NCBI GenBank assembly: GCA_013397455.1
Contig: VYZB01000124.1
Span: forward strand, 895,751 to 959,750
Length of the DNA: 64,000 nt
DNA from: Crotophaga sulcirostris
Lineage: Eukaryota; Chordata; Aves; Cuculiformes; Crotophagidae
Reading direction: 5' to 3'
Shown here in pieces: positions 58,849 to 64,000 of the stretch. Numbering within the stretch: the first letter of the stretch is position 1; each line of letters begins with the position of its first letter. Made by a program: the position numbers and the translations under genes. Under the pieces are notes generated by a model. The model was not told where the DNA came from. It was given only the letters and a program-made list of their open reading frames with translations, and ran no database searches.

Positions 58849-61800
58849 GGAAAAGGAATTCTTGTGTTGCAAGAGAGGATTTGCTCAGTGTGGCTTTCTC
58901 CGACATATGGTGCAGCAGCACCTGTTCTGTAAGAATGATCTCAGTGCAGGGAGCAGATCCTTGAGAATAGAGGAAATTTCATATCTGCTTCCCAGAATTC
59001 CACCTGGCTGCCACCTGCTCCCACATTTAATTGGCCCGAGTCCCTTGGCTCCCTGCGCCGACCGCGGGGTGAGCAGGAGGAAGCGCAGACAGACAGTGAG
59101 TGTGCAGTGTTGTGGGGAAACAAAAGGGACTTCGAAAGAGCAGCGCAGCGAGCAGCCAGGCTGGTTCATGTCAGACTCCTCAGCATCGAGGGGCCGCGAG
59201 AACCACAGCCTGTCCCTCCGTGTCAGGGCATGGTGTGGCTTCTGGGCCACCTGGGGCCAGTAATCCCAGTAACCGGGTGTAAAATGCAGGGCAGTTCACA
59301 CTTGAAGGAGGATCCGTTGCCATTTGATACTGACCTGGTGGTTTGGAAGTTTCCATCCTTGTAGTTCTGTAACACAAAATAATGGTGATAACAGCTGGGA
59401 GTATCCGAGTGCTGTTGGCAGCAATACCCACACACCAGGGATAAACATCCCGACAAAACTGAAGTGTTTATTTGCATGTGGATGTCACTGCCTGGTAAAT
59501 TCCAACACATCTGGTTATCACCACTGAGATTTGCCAATAAAAAGGAGGGTGTTAGGCCTCATTTTTCCCAGAACAAAGTGAGCGTGGCTGCTTGAGTAGA
59601 GGAGGTTGGAGAAGCTCATACTTAGCAGATTTCATTCCCCCTTGACTGTGTTCCCCCCCCACCTCTACTGAGTTCAACCACCTTTGTTCACTTACTTAGT
59701 ATGACCATAAATATGTAACCACGGTGTCTTAACTTCATCAAACCACAGTAGGGGCTGTGGTGCAGACGAGCAGCTTGGGGAGGGAGAAGCTGCAGTAACA
59801 GAGTGAACCTGGGTGCCTCTGTTCTGTGAGCTGAGCACCTTGAGACCCTCTCCCACACTGGGGTAAGTTATGAACAGCCCGTATGCTTGGTTACTCAAAA
59901 GTGACTTTATAGATTATGGGATGTCAGACTATGAAATGAGTTAAAAATTAATTATTATTAATAGTTTTAAAGCCTTATGTATTGTACAGGTCAGTGTTGT
60001 GTAATGGCAGGTCACTGTTATCCCTGTTGCTTCTCTGGGAGAACTGCGGCAGAGAGGGGAACCCCTCACTCCTGGAACAGTGTGTGTAGAACAATCTGTT
60101 CAGCAGTGTTGTCCTTATTCATCATTTCTCTCTTTCACACATCTATACTGGACAGCAAGTGTGAGTTAAAGGCTCAGAACAGCTGAAATCAGAACTTATT
60201 CTGCAGATACACCCTGGGTTACAGGCATAGCTGGTATGGCTCCAATTAATTCCTGGTGAAGTCAAGATTCACGTCAGAGTTGTGCTGTAACATGGGCAAG
60301 TTTTCCAGTTCTGAGTGAGGCTCCAGTTCCTTACTGTCCCACAGCAGCCTCTCAAGTGTTCTCCATCCATTTCCGCCACTGCAAATCTGCAGGTCTAAAC
60401 CATTTGGAGTTCTTGAAGACCGGAGTTCCACTGACATGGTAGGAAAAGTTTCTTAGTTTACTCAGAGGAGCCTTTTTCCATCATAGTGTTTTTCTTTTGC
60501 TGTGCAGTGCAGCTTAGGGTTTCATTTCAGCACCTGCTTGGTGGTCACTGGATGGACACCTTCTCCCTCCCAACATGCAGGAAAACGGAGAAGGAGGACA
60601 CCCAGAGGAAAAAAAGTTGCTTATGTGGTCTCAGCATGACTGAGACTGTCTGCAAAGGGTTTGCTTGATAATTCTGCAGGCTGGAGCCACAGGGGACACC
60701 CAGGCAGAGTGGTGCAGCTCTTGCTGATTTGCAGCATTAATTTAAGCTTTTTTCTATGTTGCTGCATTTTCACTTCCTTTTTTAGACAAACAGCAAGCAG
60801 TAGGTACACACTGTTCCTATGGCCCGTGTGCCCCACGCGCATGCTTCTAGAAACAGGGCTGTGCTGCACCAGTGGGGAAAACCTGGGGAAGGGCAAGATA
60901 AGGAAACCACCTCAGCTTAATGAGGATGAATTGCTTTTGCTTTGATTCCAGAACATTCCTTTCCTATGTGTAAGACTCAAATGGTTGCTTTGATATATAG
61001 AGCAATATATGAAATTGTCTTGTACCTTAAACTCTGAGAGGCTTTGGGTTTTCTTTAGTGTGTGCCTACAGGAGATGTCAGAAAATGGTACCACTTACAT
61101 GAAGGAATGCGTGCCCAGTTCCTCAGGTGCAGTGCCCAGTGCCAGTGCTTGGGACACTGCTGGATTCAGTGGAAGAAGGAGGAGGCCTTATTTAACCCTC
61201 CCTTGGTAACCTGGTTTTTAACTTTTACCTCTCACCTTTCTGTTCTAAATTTGTAAGGATTCAGCAGACCCTGAGTGAGGGGCTCAGGTGTCTGCGTGTG
61301 TTGAGAAGTGAACATCTGCAAACAGTACCACAACAGTTGTCCCAGGGTGAGCTGTCCTTCCTGGTCACTTATAACCTTAGAGCAGCCTCAGGACTGCTCT
61401 GTCTTCTCGTTCCTGGGTGCAGACACAGGCTTGAAGCGTGCGAACACGCACACGGGGCTTTGTTACACCTGTGCTTGGGCTGGAGCAGGACTTGCACCGT
61501 TACAGAATCCATTTGTGTAGACTCTATTCTTATAGGGCCTTTTTGTTTATTTGAGGTTCTGTTATGTTGCTGTAAAGAAATTTTAATGCAATTTAGGATG
61601 CGCTGCACAGTCCGTCACCAGCTTCCAAGCACACAAATGGGGAAATTAACAGCTGGTTTGAAGTGTGGCTGGTTTCCTGAGGACCGCTGCTCCCAATCTA
61701 ATGGAACACAGGATGATAGTGAAATGCAGTAGCAGAATAGAACGACAGGAGCTGACCCTCTAAATCATCTTGAAATCAAACAGCATTAAACAGCTCCCGA

Positions 61801-62242
61801 TGCCGCCTGCCAAGTGCACATTATCTCTGCGTCTCCGAGTAGCGCAGCCATTTACAGATAAGAAAGGGTTAGTGCCCTCGAAGGAGTGGGGTGGTGTTTG
61901 CAGAGGTGTTGGTACCAGTTTAGCAAGTCGATACCGAATCTTTTTCTTTGCCTTTTTTCCAGGTTTGGGGAATGGTCCAGCTCCAGGTGGAACATCTCTC
62001 ATGTGAGATGTGTCCCAGGTACTGGGGGTGGCCCGTACATGGTGTCTCTTGCTGGTGTCGAGACACAGTTTGCAATGTGGTGCCTGTGATGTTGTAGTGA
62101 GGAACCTTGCGATTACTCTGGTGGAAGCTGGGACTAAGGATATGTAAATTTAATTCCATTGCTACATAAATCCTCTGTAAGCATGATCCAAATCGTGTTA
62201 ATCCAGATCTGTAAAAGGGGACCTTTCTTTTCCTTTTCTTTG

Positions 62243-62305
62243 GATTGTAAACTCTTTGGGATAGGAATTGTGTGTCTATGTTTGTGTTTGTAGCACTCTG
62301 CTCTC
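62243..62305 (+). repeat. Possible L2/MIR-type 3'-end remnant
   Basis: 'ggattgtaaactctttggg', 'ataggaattgtgtgtct' and 'gtttgtagcac' follow the pattern of the shared L2/MIR-like 3' region ('gattgtaagctc...gggcaggga...gtgtct'). It is short and diverged, so tentative. Confidence 0.4.
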
Positions 62306-64000
62306 GTTTGAGGTATCTACAACACAATGTTTGTGCTGGAAGAATGGCATCAGTTGAAGGTTTTGAGAAAGAGCAAGGTCTTGTCAGTGGACTGAGAGTT
62401 CTTCCCCTCTGCAGGAGGAAGCAGGGATACAGAGAGCCCAGAACAGTTCTTTGATTGCAGAACAAAGGAGGAAGTCATTAGGCCACACCCTTTATGTGTT
62501 CCCTTCCCTGCCCGGATGTGAATTTCGGACTGGGACTTAAATAATCTTAAAGGTGGAGGAGTGCTTGTTACCTAGAAAAGAAGAGACTGAACGGTCCAGA
62601 GCCCGTGCAAGCTGTCGTGCACCAACCTCATCAGGTTGTGCTGCCAGCTGAAACAAGAAGGTACAAACGATTCTGCTTTTCTCCTTTCCATATTTCTTTT
62701 TTCCATTAGCTTTAGAGTCAGTTAATGTTTATACAGACTGAGTCACCCACCCCTACCCAGCCACTAAAGAATGCATTTAATTCACAGCTCAAGAAGCAAA
62801 CTGAATGTTTAAATTGACTCAACCTTTGTGGAGGCTTTGATCCATTCTGGAGAAGAGTGACTAAGTGAAACCAGGGGAAGTCAGCTCGCAATACCCCAGC
62901 TTATGGCTTTTGCTGCAGGATCATTTTCACAAAGAACACCGAGTGTTACAAGCAGTTTGGGAGTGGCATCATGAGTCCTGGAGCCGGGACAATGCCTGCT
63001 TTCTGCAGTGCACAACAGTGCAGAATGACTGGGCAGCAGCCAGTGTCGCAAAACACTTGGGTTTCTTCAGGCTGGTTTTAGAAGTGCCAACCCCTTTGAG
63101 TTCTGGGTTTTGGATACCTTAGAGGGGTTTAATTTTCACAAAGTGCTGAACACACACATTCTGGAAAACAGGACGCTGGAAACTTGTCATATGAAAACCC
63201 TTGGTGGTTGCCTTTCTCAAAATCTGTGCTCTTTGCTCAGTGTTTCAAATGTCAAACCAATGACATTAGAAAAGGCGATTAAATATGGTCAAAGACCGCA
63301 GCATTAAACCAACCTTTTTTTCTCCCTCCCCCCATTATTTGTTTTACTTTTGGAGCGCTGAATGATTTTAATGCAGCAGGATTTAAGGTGTAAATAACTA
63401 ACTGTGTGTGGCTGGTTATGGGCAGATCCTTGCTCTCTCCTCTGGGGACTCTGCACTCTCTGGAAAGCATCCTCTCCGGGCTGGAGTGCCACGCTCCTGT
63501 CTCTGACCACCCTTCCATACCGAACCAAGTGCTTCATCAAATGGGTTTCAGAGCCCTGGGGAAGGGGGTGAATTGTCTCTTATGAGTCGTGCAATTCCTG
63601 TTGTACGGTTCCTGGTGAGCAGCCAGCAATCCCTGCACACTGCCTCTCTTTTCTCCCTCTTATGCACACTCGGTCTCTAGCTTTTCCCTTGCCTTTTGTG
63701 CCAAGAATGTGGTGGGGGAAGGGGGAACCACACAGGAAATGCCTCTTCTTTTCTCTAACGACATTTCCAGCTGCATTTGGATGGGAGAATTCGAGGAGGG
63801 GGAAAGCATCAAATCAGTGGAAAGTTGTTCAGCTGCCAAGTCAAACTGGTACATTTTAGCTCTGGAGACAGTAGAGCCTTTTCTGCTCAATTTTGGCCCA
63901 TTTTTAAAGTTCCGTTTTTGGAAAAGCAGGGGGAAAAGAAGTCAGTGACATCAGTGCTCCTGGTTTTTATTTATATGCATATTTTTTCAGTAAATTGAAG

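Larger units (their letters stand above)
8878..64000 (+). other. SKI intron 1 (5' part, at least 55 kb)
   Basis: After the exon 1 donor no further SKI coding segment is recognisable. The remaining SKI regions (basic region, coiled coil) are not seen in any frame. A very long first coding intron is typical of vertebrate SKI (tens of kilobases in mammals). The sequence has a visible T and G bias on the + strand and many poly-T tracts, as often seen in transcribed introns. Open frames in it are short and without known domains. Confidence 0.85.
57286..64000. other. Intron 1, distal part of window: no gene
   Basis: Contents are an AT-rich inverted repeat (57,631-57,653), MIR/L2-like remnants (57,935 and 62,243), a 15-base poly-A (58,834-58,848) and a small CpG patch near 59,040-59,160. 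No SKI exon 2 is recognised before the end of the window. Short frames show nothing recognisable. Confidence 0.55.

Noticed and set aside
8878..64000. SKI exon 2 or another gene nested in the intron
   Set aside because: Scanning the frames by eye found no downstream SKI segment and no recognisable domain. A small or diverged exon could still be missed without an alignment.
1..64000. CRISPR array, bacterial operon, or endogenous virus with intact genes
   Set aside because: No regularly spaced repeats, no prokaryotic gene organisation, and no reverse transcriptase, gag or envelope-like frames were seen; the mobile elements seen are short truncated or fossil copies.

Overview
The window looks like avian nuclear DNA from a draft assembly, with one run of 152 Ns. 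The bird assignment rests on two 3' ends of CR1 LINEs (chicken repeat 1 type) and on an open reading frame recognisable as coding exon 1 of the proto-oncogene SKI in its bird form. I cannot fix the species; a galliform is plausible.

Layout. Positions 1 to about 6,350 are upstream flank. I see no supportable gene there, only old MIR-type SINE remnants, simple repeats and one CR1 scrap. A CpG island (about 6,355-7,660, interrupted by the N gap at 6,414-6,565) holds the presumed SKI promoter and 5' leader. It has GC boxes, a CTCF-like site abutting the gap, a purine-rich (GGA)n tract and several upstream AUGs. SKI coding exon 1 runs 7,966-8,877 on the + strand (304 codons). It ends in a clean phase-0 splice donor at 8,878. 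Everything from 8,878 to 64,000 is read as the first part of the very long SKI intron 1. I found no second SKI exon, so the intron most likely continues beyond the window.

The intron holds a CR1 fragment, several MIR/L2-type fossils, microsatellites, poly-A and poly-T tracts, and a few AT-rich motif-bearing stretches that could be conserved enhancers. It also holds an intragenic GC/CpG-rich island at about 56,700-57,280. Intronic ORFs are short, carry no recognisable domain and look like chance frames.

This is therefore a single-gene regulatory landscape: promoter, N-terminal exon (SMAD2/3-binding segment, Dachshund-homology domain, SAND-like SMAD4-binding domain) and intron 1 of a transcriptional co-repressor in TGF-beta/BMP signalling. 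I found no operon, CRISPR array, RNA gene, intact mobile element or new multi-gene system. The items most worth a second look are the intragenic CpG island, a possible intron-retained or intronically polyadenylated short SKI isoform, a possible 51-nt phase-0 cassette exon at 46,425, the CTCF-like site at the gap edge, and the upstream ORFs.
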